A stretch of 64,000 nt of DNA from CBDATB01 sp965199745 (GCA_965199745.1 CBDATB010000005.1:1-64000); one strand, 5' to 3'. Shown: positions 54,497 through 63,749, counted from the first letter of the stretch. Made by a program: numbers and translations. The notes: generated by a model from the letters alone, not told the origin.

Positions 54497-57400
54497 ATGC
54501 ATTTAAGTTATAAGTACAGATACTTTTTTATTTCTATTCTGTGTGTGTGCCGCGTAGTATACTCAACGGCACAAATTTCTCCTCTGGCAAACGGAAATAT
54601 ATATAAAATATCTGTCTCTCAGGAAGGCATGTATAAAATTACGGCTGCTTACCTCAAAGCCAATGGTGCTCAGCTAAACGGCTTAAGCCCTGAGGCAGTT
54701 AAATTATACGGACTGCCCGCAGGCATGTTACCTCAAGAAAATAATGCCGCCCGATATGATCAACTACAAGAAATAGCTACTTTTAAGTCAGTTAATGGTA
54801 GCCAGTTTGATTATTTATTGTTTTTTGCCGAAGGTGCTGATGCCTATCATTATGATAGCGAAAATAAAGTATTCTCTTATAAAAAAAATTTATACTCAGA
54901 CCAAAATTTTTACTTCCTAAAAATTAAACCTTCTCCAGAGCCATCACTTGCCGTACAGGACGCCCCTGCGCTTAGTGGAGCAACTAAAATTTCAACTACT
55001 TATTTTGATTATATCCATCATGAAAATGATTTTTATAATCTTTTATCTACGGGAAGAGAGTGGTTTGGCGAACGGTATAGCCTTCCATCTGAAGAAAATT
55101 TTAACTTTGATATAACAGGGATTACTACTTATTCGCCTTTATATTTGTCCATAGATGTAATTTCAAGTAGTAGTTCGGAGGTTTCCTTTCATTTTGCTGC
55201 TAATGGCACTAATTTACCCGAAATTCTTATACCTCCTGTGCCTTCAGGCAGTGCCTTTACCTATTCAATCAAGGCATTTGAGGCTGTGCGAACCTTTCAA
55301 ATAGATGCCACCTCTTTAGTTGGGCAAGCCAACTTTGCCCTGTCACTCAACTATACGCAAGAGTCTGCTGGCATTTCTGGATCGGGCTATATCGACTATC
55401 TGGGGCTAAGTTTTCAGCGTTCTCTTCGTCTTTATGGCAATCAGACTGTGTTTAGAAAAATGGCTGCCGACAATATTCCTACTGAATATCGCATAGCAAA
55501 TGGTGCAGCAATTGATATGGTTTGGGACATCAGCAATCCTTTAATACCGGTGAATTACCGTTTTAGTTTATCGGCAGATAATGCCGTTTTTACCAGTGAA
55601 GCTAACGGCAAATATGTTGCTTTTAATGCAGCCAATCTACCTGCTCCTACTTTTGAAGGAAGAGTAACGAACCAGAATTTATATCAGTCGGCTACTCCTG
55701 ACTTGCTTATTATTAGCCCTAGTGAGTTCTTTTCCGAAGCTGAGCGTTTGGCAGCATTTAGGCGTTTTCACGATGGTTTGCAGGTGATGGTAGTATCTCC
55801 GGATGCTATTTACAATGAATTTTCTTCCGGAAAGCAAGACATCAGTGCTATCAGAGATTTTATCCGCTTGCTCTATCAAAATGATAGCAAGCTGAAATAT
55901 CTACTACTGTTTGGCGATGCCTCTTATGATTATAAAAACCGGGTCAATAACAATACTAATTTTATTCCTGTATATGAGGCAAAAACATCCTTCGACCCGA
56001 TTAATAGCTACTCATCTGACGATTTCTACGGGTTTCTCGACGATCATGAGGGTGAATGGCAAGAATGTGCTTCTTGTACCGACCACGACTTAGATATAGG
56101 CATCGGTAGGTTGCCCGTAACTAATATACGCCAAGCTGCAGATCTTGTTGATAAGATTATCCATTATAGCGCGAGTCCGAGTACTTTTGGCAAGTGGCGC
56201 AAGCAGTTGGTATTCATAGCTGATGACGAAGATGCTAATGTCCATCAACGTGATGCTAATTTTCTGGCTAATTTTGTAGAAAATAATTACCAAAATTATA
56301 ATATAAACCGCCTTTTTATTGATGCCTATCCACAAGAAAGTACTCCTTTGGGTGAGCGATCGCCTATTGTAAGAAAGGCCTTGAACCAACATGTAGAAAG
56401 GGGGGCACTCATCATTAATTACAGTGGGCATGGCGCAGAAACAGGATGGGCAGAAGAAAGTATTTTGAGTAGTGTGCAAATAGAAAACTGGGATAATTAC
56501 GATAACATGCCTTTGTTTGTTACTGCTACCTGTGAATTTGGACGCTATGATAATCCTGGTTTACGCTCAGGTGCTGAGCGGGCAATTCTCAATAATAAAG
56601 GAGGTGCTATTGCACTGTTAACCACCACCCGTCCTGTTTATGCTTTTTCCAATCGTATTCTAAATAAAGATTTTTACGATCATGTCTTTGAACCGACAGA
56701 CGGGGAAATGCCTAGATTAGGAGATCTTATGCGTACTACCAAAAACGCTACAGTTGGCAGTGGTAGCAATGGAGTGATTAATAGAAATTTTACACTTCTG
56801 GGTGATCCTTCCCTAAAGCTCGCCTATACAGAAGATTCTATTGCCATAACAGATGTTATATCTGCTCATACTTCTACCGACACTATTCAGGCACTGAGTA
56901 AGGTAACAATCAACGGAGTAGTCAATAAAAATGGCATAACAGATGCGAAGTTTAATGGGCTGGCAGAAATAGTGGTTTATGCGCAAAAAACAACTTTAAC
57001 TACGCTAGGCAATCAAAATACCAGCCAACTGAGTTTTCAGAACAGGAGCAATATATTGTATACTGGTAGAGCTTCGGTAGAATTTGGTCAGTTTAGCTTT
57101 TCTTTTGTTGTAGCTAAAGACATTAGTTATTATTTTGGGGCAGGCAAAATAAGCCTATACGCCTATGACACTACCAGGCACCAAGATGCCGCAGGGTTTC
57201 GCGAAGATATCTATGTTGGCGGCAGTATATCAGTACCTCAAGATAATAAGCCGCCTCAAATTAATGCTTACTTGCAAACTCCGCACTTCCAGCAAGGGAT
57301 GCAAGTACCCGCAGATCCGGTTTTGTATGCTTCTATATTTGATGAAAATGGTATCAATACGACTGGAATAGGCATTGGACACGACCTAGTGGCTGTGCTC

Positions 57401-57907
57401 GATGGCGACGAAGACAATGCTTTTGTACTCAATGACTTTTTTCAGGCATCGCTCAACGACTATAAGCATGGGCAATTAGCTTTTCAGTTTCCCGATTTAT
57501 CAGAGGGAAAACATCTTTTGGTAGTGAGAGCATGGGACACACATAATAACTTTTCTGAGACAGAATTGCAGTTTTTTATTGATTCGCAATATTTGCTCGA
57601 ACTCGGTCAGCCATTCAACTATCCCAATCCATTTAGGGACCAAACTACTTTTACTTTTACACACAATAGAGAAGATGAAGAGCTTGATATAACGATTCAG
57701 ATATACAATACTCAAGGGCAGCTTATCCATACTTTAACCGACAGAGTGGTAAGAAGCTCGGGCAAGGTAGACAGCATTAGATGGGACAGAACCAACGGTA
57801 ATGGACAGAAAATACGCGCAGGTATATACCTGTACCGACTGCTAGTGAAATCTTTGAAAGACAATGTATTTAACCGAAAAATGGGAAAAATATTTATCGT
57901 TGACTAA
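54497..57907 (+). CDS. porU: type IX secretion system sortase PorU
   Basis: PorU is the surface sortase of the T9SS: it cuts the C-terminal signal of cargo proteins and attaches them to A-LPS. The start is the ATG at 54497 with signal peptide ending YSTAQ; the frame opens at a TTG. The 1,136-residue protein has the N-terminal SPLANGNIYKISVSQEGMYK domain, then a gingipain-like C25 peptidase domain (LLIISPSEFFSEAERLAAF, YLLLFGDASYDYKNR, IGRLPVTNIRQA). The catalytic His is in INYSGHGAETGWAEE and the Cys in VTATCEFGRYDNP. It ends in a FlgD/CTD-like domain (NYPNPFRDQTTFTF). porV follows after ~290 bp, the usual order. Confidence 0.95.
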   Translation: MHLSYKYRYFFISILCVCRVVYSTAQISPLANGNIYKISVSQEGMYKITAAYLKANGAQLNGLSPEAVKLYGLPAGMLPQENNAARYDQLQEIATFKSVNGSQFDYLLFFAEGADAYHYDSENKVFSYKKNLYSDQNFYFLKIKPSPEPSLAVQDAPALSGATKISTTYFDYIHHENDFYNLLSTGREWFGERYSLPSEENFNFDITGITTYSPLYLSIDVISSSSSEVSFHFAANGTNLPEILIPPVPSGSAFTYSIKAFEAVRTFQIDATSLVGQANFALSLNYTQESAGISGSGYIDYLGLSFQRSLRLYGNQTVFRKMAADNIPTEYRIANGAAIDMVWDISNPLIPVNYRFSLSADNAVFTSEANGKYVAFNAANLPAPTFEGRVTNQNLYQSATPDLLIISPSEFFSEAERLAAFRRFHDGLQVMVVSPDAIYNEFSSGKQDISAIRDFIRLLYQNDSKLKYLLLFGDASYDYKNRVNNNTNFIPVYEAKTSFDPINSYSSDDFYGFLDDHEGEWQECASCTDHDLDIGIGRLPVTNIRQAADLVDKIIHYSASPSTFGKWRKQLVFIADDEDANVHQRDANFLANFVENNYQNYNINRLFIDAYPQESTPLGERSPIVRKALNQHVERGALIINYSGHGAETGWAEESILSSVQIENWDNYDNMPLFVTATCEFGRYDNPGLRSGAERAILNNKGGAIALLTTTRPVYAFSNRILNKDFYDHVFEPTDGEMPRLGDLMRTTKNATVGSGSNGVINRNFTLLGDPSLKLAYTEDSIAITDVISAHTSTDTIQALSKVTINGVVNKNGITDAKFNGLAEIVVYAQKTTLTTLGNQNTSQLSFQNRSNILYTGRASVEFGQFSFSFVVAKDISYYFGAGKISLYAYDTTRHQDAAGFREDIYVGGSISVPQDNKPPQINAYLQTPHFQQGMQVPADPVLYASIFDENGINTTGIGIGHDLVAVLDGDEDNAFVLNDFFQASLNDYKHGQLAFQFPDLSEGKHLLVVRAWDTHNNFSETELQFFIDSQYLLELGQPFNYPNPFRDQTTFTFTHNREDEELDITIQIYNTQGQLIHTLTDRVVRSSGKVDSIRWDRTNGNGQKIRAGIYLYRLLVKSLKDNVFNRKMGKIFIVD

Positions 57908-57917
57908 AAAAAATGTT

Positions 57918-57925
57918 TATATTTG
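57918..57925 (+). promoter_or_regulatory. promoter element between porU and porV
   Basis: TATATTTG is a full TAnnTTTG match with a GTTG at 57898-57901 at about the -33 distance. It lies just after the porU stop, so porV may be transcribed separately with a ~270-nt leader. That leader contains GGCTG/CAGCC and AAGGTTTAACCTT inverted repeats. Confidence 0.5.
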
Positions 57926-58091
57926 CAAATTAATACTAAAATACCCACTTATACGAGCTACCTCTACTAAACTTTTGTTACAGTTTTTTCTCATCGGCTG
58001 CTCTACTCTCTACACAGCCGAGAGTCCCCTTGTGATATGAGTTTTCTTATTTCAAAGTACTCATTAACTAATTATTAAGGTTTAACCTTAG

Positions 58092-58211
58092 GTGAAGATA
58101 AATCATTCGGACGATTTCCTACAATCAATAAATAGCCTGAATCCAGAATTTATTAATACCATCATCAAAGATTATTTTATTAAAAAAGGTGTAAAGTTAT
58201 GTGGCGTCTAA
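58092..58211 (+). CDS. possible 39-codon leader ORF overlapping porV start
   Basis: A GTG-started frame reading VKINHSDDFLQSINSLNPEF then INTIIKDYFIKKGVKLCGV, with a stop immediately upstream and its own stop 13 bp inside porV. The sequence looks protein-like and amphipathic. It might couple translation into porV or be chance. No family is recognised. Confidence 0.3.
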   Translation: MKINHSDDFLQSINSLNPEFINTIIKDYFIKKGVKLCGV

Positions 58212-59401
58212 AAATGAAAATTTGTGTATTAATTTTAATAATCGTTACTTATTCTGTGCGTATAAATGCCCAGCAGGGCTTGATTACAGGGCAGGATACT
58301 TTACGGAATCCGGTCATCTCGGCCTTGCCTTTCTTGCGCATCGCCCCAGATGCAAGAGGTGGTGCTATGGGCGAGACCGGCATTGCTACTTCTCCCGATG
58401 CTAATTCCGTTCATTGGAATCCCGCCAAATTGGCTTTCATAGAGAAAGGACTCGGATGGTCCTTGTCTTATAGCCCATGGTTACCTAGAATAGCAGCAGA
58501 CATGTCTGTTTCTTATCTTGGGGGCTATAAAAAATTTAGAGAAGACCAAGTGATTGCCGCCTCTTTTACTTATTTTGACTTAGGGAGCATACAATTTACC
58601 GATGGCACGGGCAGACCCATCAACGATTTTGACCCAAAAGAATATACTTTTGATTTTACTTACTCTAGAAAGATATCTGAAAACCTCAGCACCGCTGTGA
58701 CAGCTAGGTTTATCCATTCAAATTTGGCAGGTAATATCACTGCTGCGGCAAGTAGTGTTGATATTAGACCAACTAATACAGGTGCTGCTGACATCTCACT
58801 GTTTTATCAGAACAACCGGTTTCAAATACGCGGATTAAGTAGCACATTAGCTTTTGGATTGAATATCTCTAATATAGGCCCCAAAATCACCTATGTCAGT
58901 GTCAATAGTGATAACATAGACTTTATGCCTACAAATCTCGGTATTGGTAGTGCTTTAACTACCGAAATAGACGCCTTTAATAAAATTACTTTTACTATGG
59001 ACTTTAATAAACTTCTAGTACCCACCCCCAACGGTTCTGTTGTTGTCAATAATAACGGCAATCCACCACTCCTATCTGGTATTTTTGGCTCTTTCGGCGA
59101 TGCTCCCGGAGGGTTTTCTGAAGAACTCTCCGAAATTACTATTTCCACCGGTCTAGAATATTGGTACAATGAAATTCTTGCCGTGCGGGCAGGCTATTTT
59201 CATGAAAGTACTGATAAAGGCAACAGAAAATTCTTCACGATGGGCCTGGGCTTACGATATCAGAAACTAGGGTTAGACTTTTCTTATTTAGTTGCCAACA
59301 AACAAGGAAATGCTTTAGACGACACACTGCGCTTTACTTTTTATATGAACTTTGACTATAAACCCAAGCAAGAGAAGTTGAATAAATTAGATGAAGAATA
59401 A
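58199..59401 (+). CDS. porV: type IX secretion system outer membrane protein PorV (LptO)
   Basis: PorV is a FadL-like beta-barrel that takes cargo from the SprA translocon and hands it to PorU. The 400-residue protein has a signal peptide (KICVLILIIVTYSVRINAQ) and the typical opening NPVISALPFLRIAPDARGGA, MGETGIATSPDANSVHWNPA. Barrel strands follow (LGWSLSYSPWLPRIAADMS, YTFDFTYSRKISENLSTAVT), with SGIFGSFGDAPGGFSEEL and the end TLRFTFYMNFDYKPKQ. An ATG at 58214 is an equally good start. It is partner to the porU gene upstream; sprA, gldK-N and other T9SS genes are not in the window. Confidence 0.95.
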   Translation: MWRLKMKICVLILIIVTYSVRINAQQGLITGQDTLRNPVISALPFLRIAPDARGGAMGETGIATSPDANSVHWNPAKLAFIEKGLGWSLSYSPWLPRIAADMSVSYLGGYKKFREDQVIAASFTYFDLGSIQFTDGTGRPINDFDPKEYTFDFTYSRKISENLSTAVTARFIHSNLAGNITAAASSVDIRPTNTGAADISLFYQNNRFQIRGLSSTLAFGLNISNIGPKITYVSVNSDNIDFMPTNLGIGSALTTEIDAFNKITFTMDFNKLLVPTPNGSVVVNNNGNPPLLSGIFGSFGDAPGGFSEELSEITISTGLEYWYNEILAVRAGYFHESTDKGNRKFFTMGLGLRYQKLGLDFSYLVANKQGNALDDTLRFTFYMNFDYKPKQEKLNKLDEE

Positions 59402-59451
59402 AAGTGTTTATTTTTTCCACACCTGTAATAAAAAATTTAAAATTCTCTAGT

Positions 59452-59459
59452 TAAATTTG
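59452..59459 (+). promoter_or_regulatory. -7 element upstream of the tRNA pair
   Basis: TAAATTTG matches TAnnTTTG and ends 13 bp before tRNA-Pro, a suitable distance for a tRNA promoter. Confidence 0.55.
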
Positions 59460-59472
59460 CCAGCCATTACGG

Positions 59473-59550
59473 CGGGGTGTAGCGCAGCCCGGTTAGCGCA
59501 CCTGGTTTGGGACCAGGGGGTCGCAAGTTCGAATCTTGCCACCCCGACCA
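59473..59550 (+). tRNA. tRNA-Pro(TGG)
   Basis: A 78-nt cloverleaf: acceptor CGGGGTG/CACCCCG, D arm with AGCGCAGCCCGGTTAGCGC, anticodon stem CCTGG/CCAGG around TTTGGGA (anticodon TGG), T arm with GTTCGAATC, discriminator A and an encoded CCA end. Confidence 0.95.
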
Positions 59551-59552
59551 TC

Positions 59553-59603
59553 TTACCAAGAAAACGATAGAGATATTTCTGGTCTCTATCGTTTTCTTGG
59601 TAA
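59553..59603. repeat. 21-bp perfect inverted repeat between two tRNAs
   Basis: The arm at 59553-59573 (starting TTACCAAGAAAACG) is fully complementary to 59583-59603, with a 9-nt loop. It fills the gap between tRNA-Pro and tRNA-Arg. There is no T-run after it. It could be a processing signal, a terminator or an integration scar. Confidence 0.85.
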
Positions 59604-59610
59604 AATCAAG

Positions 59611-59684
59611 GGTTTGCTAGCTCAACTGGATAGAGCAACTGCCTTCTAAGCAGTAGGTTCCAGGTTCGAGTCCTGGGCAGACCA
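59611..59684 (+). tRNA. tRNA-Arg(TCT)
   Basis: A 74-nt cloverleaf: acceptor GGTTTGC/GCAGACC with one T-G pair, D arm AGCTCAACTGGATAGAGC, anticodon stem ACTGC/GCAGT around CTTCTAA (anticodon TCT), T arm GGTTCGAGTCC. CCA is not encoded (genomic ACA). Confidence 0.93.
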
Positions 59685-60049
59685 CAGGTGTCAATCTTTG
59701 ACAGTCAAAATGCTGCGAGTATTTTGTGTTTGTAACTCCATAATGCAGCACGATTTCTTCATATAATAGCTTTTGCTATGATTGCAAAGCCCCTTTAAAG
59801 CTGTTTTCGCACAAGATGGGCATACAGATTGCTAGGCAATTAGGTGAACCACCCACTAGCTGAAGACTGACGGGATTCGTGCTTCACAGCCGCTTGCTTG
59901 CTGCCATAATAAGTTTTCTATTAGCAAATATCCTTCTGCTTGATATGGGTGGGCTGAAAAAAATGCCCGACTACAAGTAAAGTTGTATGCAGTAGCAATT
60001 GCCGTGTTCACAGGATAAAATGTAGATGCTTCTAACCTACAAACATCAT
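59685..60049. other. 365-bp gap after tRNA-Arg
   Basis: No gene is seen. It has small inverted repeats: TGTCAA/TTGACA directly after the tRNA, TGCTGC/GCAGCA around 59711-59750, and AATAGC/GCTATG near 59767. Some may help end tRNA transcription. The stretch around 59870-59910 resembles neither an IS end nor a known RNA to my eye. Confidence 0.4.
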
Positions 60050-60766
60050 ATGGCTAAGCTAAGTGTTAATATCAATAAGTTTGCTACCCTGCGTAATGCT
60101 AGAGGAGGTAACAACCCTGATTTAATACAAGTTGCTAAAGACTGTGAGCGATTCGGGACACAAGGTATTACTGTACACCCACGTCCTGATCAGCGCCATA
60201 TTCGTTATGGCGATGTACTCAAGCTCAAAGAAGTAGTAACAACTGAACTAAATATAGAAGGCAACCCCCAACAAAAACGCTACATGGAATTGATATTGCA
60301 AGTATGCCCCACCCAAGCCACCCTCGTACCAGATGCAGATAAGGCCTTAACGTCTAATGCTGGTTGGGATACGATAAAACATCAGCAATATCTACAAGAT
60401 ATTATTGCAGCATTAAAACAGTACGGTATTAGAACTTCCATATTTGTCGACCCTATAGAAAGTATGATTGAAGGGGCAAAAGAAACAGGAGCAGAAAGAG
60501 TTGAGTTATATACTGAGGCTTATGCCGTCAATTATGGCAAAGATAAAGTATCAGCTATTAGCAGTTATAGAAAAGCGGCTGATTTAGCGCAGGAACTGGG
60601 AATACAAGTAAACGCCGGACACGATTTGAGTCTGGAAAACTTGAGTTATTTTAAAGATAATATACCGGGTTTGTTAGAGGTATCTATAGGTCATGCACTC
60701 ATTTGCGATGCCATTTATTATGGTTTGGAAAACACTATTCAGCTTTATTTGAGGCAGCTAAACTAG
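60050..60766 (+). CDS. pdxJ: pyridoxine 5'-phosphate synthase
   Basis: PdxJ condenses 1-deoxyxylulose 5-phosphate with 3-amino-2-oxopropyl phosphate in the DXP-dependent vitamin B6 route. The start is set at the ATG 60050 (MAKLSVNINKFATLRNARGG), the usual PdxJ start; an ATG at 60026 would add eight residues. Family blocks: TVHPRPDQRHIRYGDV, LNIEGNPQQ, QATLVPDADKALTSNAGW, TSIFVDPIESMIEGAKETGA, VELYTEAYA, INAGHDLSLENL-like VNAGHDLSLENL, and EVSIGHALICDAIYYGL. The length of 238 is normal. It converges on the PspA-like gene 21 bp away. Confidence 0.96.
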   Translation: MAKLSVNINKFATLRNARGGNNPDLIQVAKDCERFGTQGITVHPRPDQRHIRYGDVLKLKEVVTTELNIEGNPQQKRYMELILQVCPTQATLVPDADKALTSNAGWDTIKHQQYLQDIIAALKQYGIRTSIFVDPIESMIEGAKETGAERVELYTEAYAVNYGKDKVSAISSYRKAADLAQELGIQVNAGHDLSLENLSYFKDNIPGLLEVSIGHALICDAIYYGLENTIQLYLRQLN

Positions 60767-60787
60767 CACGTACTGCGTTAGCCTGTA

Positions 60788-61495
60788 TTATTTATTATTA
60801 TTGTATCCTAGTTTTGCTTTCAAAGCGAGTAGAGAGTCCGACTGTGTGCTTTCACCCAACAAGGCATGATCAATTTCGTCATCAATACTTTTGTTGGTGT
60901 TTGCCATATCCCCGTAAGATTCTGCGAGTGCCTCTTGTTGCGCTACTTTTTCTTTCATTTTTTCCAGTAGCGAAACAGTACCCGAAGAATCTATATTGGC
61001 TAATTGCTTATTGAGCTTTTTTGTTGCTTGGCTTACTTTTGCTCTGGCTTTTAAAGTTTTTAACTCATTTTCCCAAGTATCAATTTGCTGTTTTAGTTTT
61101 GAGACATTTTGCTGCATTTTTGCCACAGAGTTCTCTTGGGAAGCTACCAATTGTTGCTGGTTTTGCAGTTGTTTGAGGGCTTGATCTTGTTTAGCTAATG
61201 ATGCGCTTGCTAATCGATCGGCTTCTACAGCATCTAATTGCCCCGATTGCACCCTTTGGAGCAATAGTATGGCTTTCTGCTCATATTCAACAGCCTGCCC
61301 CTGCGTAGCGTTTAGTTCTTTTCTACTCTTAATGGCTTCTGCTTTTACTTCGGCTAGGCTTTTCAGGCTCTCATTAAGGTCTTTTTTTAAATCTCTGATG
61401 CCTTGTTCGCTCATCTTGACTGGGTCTTCTAGGCGGTCGAGGGATGAGTTGGCTTGGGCAGCTCCAATACGAAATATTCTCTTAAATATTGACAT
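60788..61495 (-). CDS. PspA/IM30 family protein, copy 2
   Basis: A 235-residue paralogue of the protein at 37525-38343. The N-terminal amphipathic helix is MSIFKRIFRIGAAQANSSLD, followed by DPVKMSEQGIRDLKKDLNES and long coiled coils (QNVSKLKQQIDTWENELKTL). The Ser/Gly-rich linker of copy 1 is shorter here. It is the last gene of a three-gene minus-strand unit with a YbjN-like protein 18 bp upstream and a transglutaminase-like protein before it, which points to membrane or envelope stress work. Confidence 0.92.
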   Translation of the reverse strand: MSIFKRIFRIGAAQANSSLDRLEDPVKMSEQGIRDLKKDLNESLKSLAEVKAEAIKSRKELNATQGQAVEYEQKAILLLQRVQSGQLDAVEADRLASASLAKQDQALKQLQNQQQLVASQENSVAKMQQNVSKLKQQIDTWENELKTLKARAKVSQATKKLNKQLANIDSSGTVSLLEKMKEKVAQQEALAESYGDMANTNKSIDDEIDHALLGESTQSDSLLALKAKLGYNNNK

Positions 61496-61513
61496 GGTAT
61501 TTATAGATCATTT

Positions 61514-61903
61514 TTATTTTGAAAAGGTTAAAATTTCATCGCAGTACTCTGCAAGTAGCAGACTCAGAGAAGCAATGGAAGACTCCAATTCGTTTTTGTC
61601 GAGATTTTCTAATTGTAGAGTGTCTCTGAAAATCACTTTCTGCCCTTGATCGTCTAATACAAAAGCACCATGCACGATTTCGCGGTTCTTTTTCAGGAGG
61701 CTTTTATATAAATCAATAGACTCGGTTTGGATCTCGAACAGAGCTTGCTCGATCAAGAGAATAGGGTCTTCACAGTCTACCACCATGTTTTGAATGCCTA
61801 CTTCTTCTTTATTAACGAGGAATAATTCTTCTGCCGGGTCTTCATAAATAATTTCACATTCTATTTCTAACAGGTATTTCTTTACCTTTTCAAAATAATT
61901 CAT
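61514..61903 (-). CDS. YbjN-domain protein
   Basis: A 129-residue acidic soluble protein resembling the YbjN/type III secretion chaperone-like fold: MNYFEKVKKYLLEIECEIIY, NKEEVGIQNMVVDCEDPILL, LLKKNREIVHGAFVLDDQG and a C-terminal helix. Members are small dimeric chaperone-like proteins without a defined activity. It lies 18 bp upstream of the PspA-like gene and 24 bp downstream of the transglutaminase-like gene, so the three are likely cotranscribed; it may control or bind the PspA protein. Assignment of the fold rests on overall pattern only. Confidence 0.7.
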   Translation of the reverse strand: MNYFEKVKKYLLEIECEIIYEDPAEELFLVNKEEVGIQNMVVDCEDPILLIEQALFEIQTESIDLYKSLLKKNREIVHGAFVLDDQGQKVIFRDTLQLENLDKNELESSIASLSLLLAEYCDEILTFSK

Positions 61904-61927
61904 CTTTATAATGTTTTTAATGTATTT

Positions 61928-62737
61928 TTAATAAGCCTTAGTAGTGAAAAACACCTGACGAATCATTAATTTTTCGCGTAGCTCTTTTTGTTTTTCTGAA
62001 TTGTAAAGGTAAGCTGATTTTTCTAAATAAAGAATTGCTCTGGCAGGCTTTCCCGCATTAAAATATTCTACTGACTTATTGTAATATTGTAAACCTGTTA
62101 ATTGTCTTAAATTTACTTTCTTTTGGATATTCAGAGAAGTCTGGAACACATTCGTCTCGGCGGGGGCTGTATTATTGGATAAATAAATTTTTTCGCGGCG
62201 GCTAATGGCTTTTTTGCCAATAATAAAGCCGTGGAAGGGATCGGTAGTTTCTATCAAAATTTCTCTACTAGATAAAACAACTTTCAAGTAAACATGATAA
62301 TTAGTCTCGATAGCTCGCACCCGATAGCCCAAACCTTTCAATACATAAGTAAACAAAATAGTACCCGACAGACAATCGTAATCACCTTGCTCAAACGCCT
62401 CACTTAAGGTAGCGTATTGACAGTAATTTTTTAAGAAAGTACGATAAATTTGGCAGTATATTTTCCTGATAAGAACCACACCACTTTTTTTGTGCTGCAT
62501 TTTCCTAAATTGTTCAGTGAAGTTATTAAGCCTTTTCCTAAATTTATCAAATTTGCTGGCATTCATTGACGGAGAGGCGGCTAAAAGTATATCCAAAAAA
62601 TCGGATTTTTCGGGAGAGATGTTTTTGAAAGCTAAATATTCATATGGGCTGAAACCTGCTATTTGCATACCCTGCCCATAGGTGTATACGGGTAGGTAAC
62701 AAAACAATAACAATATGTGGTATAATAAATAGCGCAT
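61928..62737 (-). CDS. exported transglutaminase-like protein
   Basis: A 269-residue exported protein with a signal peptide ending in PVYTYGQ. The core looks like a transglutaminase-like cysteine peptidase fold with a Cys-His-Asp triad: Cys in GDYDCLSGTILF, His in ETNYHVYLKVVL, Asp in IETTDPFHGFII. The C-terminal ~60 residues look like a TPR-type helical pair (YYNKSVEYFNAGKPARAILY, LEKSAYLYNS). Substrate unknown; members of the fold act as peptidases or amidases. It heads the unit with the YbjN-like and PspA-like genes. Confidence 0.75.
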   Translation of the reverse strand: MRYLLYHILLLFCYLPVYTYGQGMQIAGFSPYEYLAFKNISPEKSDFLDILLAASPSMNASKFDKFRKRLNNFTEQFRKMQHKKSGVVLIRKIYCQIYRTFLKNYCQYATLSEAFEQGDYDCLSGTILFTYVLKGLGYRVRAIETNYHVYLKVVLSSREILIETTDPFHGFIIGKKAISRREKIYLSNNTAPAETNVFQTSLNIQKKVNLRQLTGLQYYNKSVEYFNAGKPARAILYLEKSAYLYNSEKQKELREKLMIRQVFFTTKAY

Positions 62738-62970
62738 CAGTAATTCCTATTAATCACAAACATACATAATTTATTAATAATTTATTCATATTAAGTTAAT
62801 ATTTAATTTTGTTGTACGAGTATCGTTGTTGTTTTACAGAGTAAGTCCTAATACCGCAGCTCTAAAGAAGCGTTAGATCTGGAAATAAATGAATAAGTTG
62901 ATAAGCAAGAGTGAAGTATCATTAAATAACAATACACACTTTTAAGTAATTCAACAAAAAAATCTGACTA

Positions 62971-63687
62971 TTGAAAAATAAGAAAACCATACTCAAAGAC
63001 TTAGGACTTATTGATTATCAGCAAGCCTGGGATTATCAAACGCAACTTTTTGAAGAAATAATTGCTATTAAGCTGGCTAATAGGCAGAGAGTTACTCGCG
63101 GACAAGCCCTAAAACCTACAGCAAACTATGTGATTTTTTGTGAACATCCACACGTTTATACCTTGGGTAAAAATGGTAATTCGTCTAATCTATTAGTTAA
63201 TGAATTAGGTTTAAAACAGGCACAGGCTGCCTACTATAAAATTAATCGGGGGGGAGATATTACTTATCACGGACCGGGGCAAATTGTGGTCTATCCTATC
63301 ATAGACCTAGATAATTTTTTTACCGATATTCACCGCTATCTTCGTCTGTTAGAAGAGGTGATTATTCGCACCCTGAATCATTACAAAGTTGATGTTGGCA
63401 GGGTGGAAAAACTTACTGGAGTTTGGGTAGATGTAACAAGTGAAGCCCCTCGAAAAATATGTGCAATGGGTGTGAAAGCTGGACGCTGGGTAACTATGCA
63501 TGGGCTGGCACTGAACGTGAATACAGATTTGTCGTATTTCGACCGAATTGTCCCTTGTGGAATCAGTAATAGGGCGGTTACTTCCTTGGCAAAAGAATTA
63601 GGTGAATACCAAGATACTACGGCAGTTAAGGAGTTGATTAAAAAGTATTTTGTGGAAATTTTTGCAATGGATACGAGAGCTTTTTAA
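62971..63687 (+). CDS. lipB: octanoyl-[ACP]:protein N-octanoyltransferase
   Basis: LipB moves octanoyl from ACP to lipoyl domains, the first step of endogenous lipoate synthesis. The start is a TTG at 62971 (MKNKKTILKDLGLIDYQQAW); no ATG fits. The 238-residue protein has all family blocks: CEHPHVYTLGKNGNSSNLLV, NRGGDITYHGPGQIVVYPII, the catalytic Lys region KICAMGVKAGRWVTMHGLAL, and the catalytic Cys in VPCGISNRAVTSL. It is divergent from the transglutaminase-like gene across a 233-bp AT-rich gap. lipA is not in the window. Confidence 0.96.
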   Translation: MKNKKTILKDLGLIDYQQAWDYQTQLFEEIIAIKLANRQRVTRGQALKPTANYVIFCEHPHVYTLGKNGNSSNLLVNELGLKQAQAAYYKINRGGDITYHGPGQIVVYPIIDLDNFFTDIHRYLRLLEEVIIRTLNHYKVDVGRVEKLTGVWVDVTSEAPRKICAMGVKAGRWVTMHGLALNVNTDLSYFDRIVPCGISNRAVTSLAKELGEYQDTTAVKELIKKYFVEIFAMDTRAF

Positions 63688-63749
63688 CAAAAGTTTATTG
63701 AAAATAACTCTCTATTATTATAACATTATTAAAATATTGTTAAAATATT

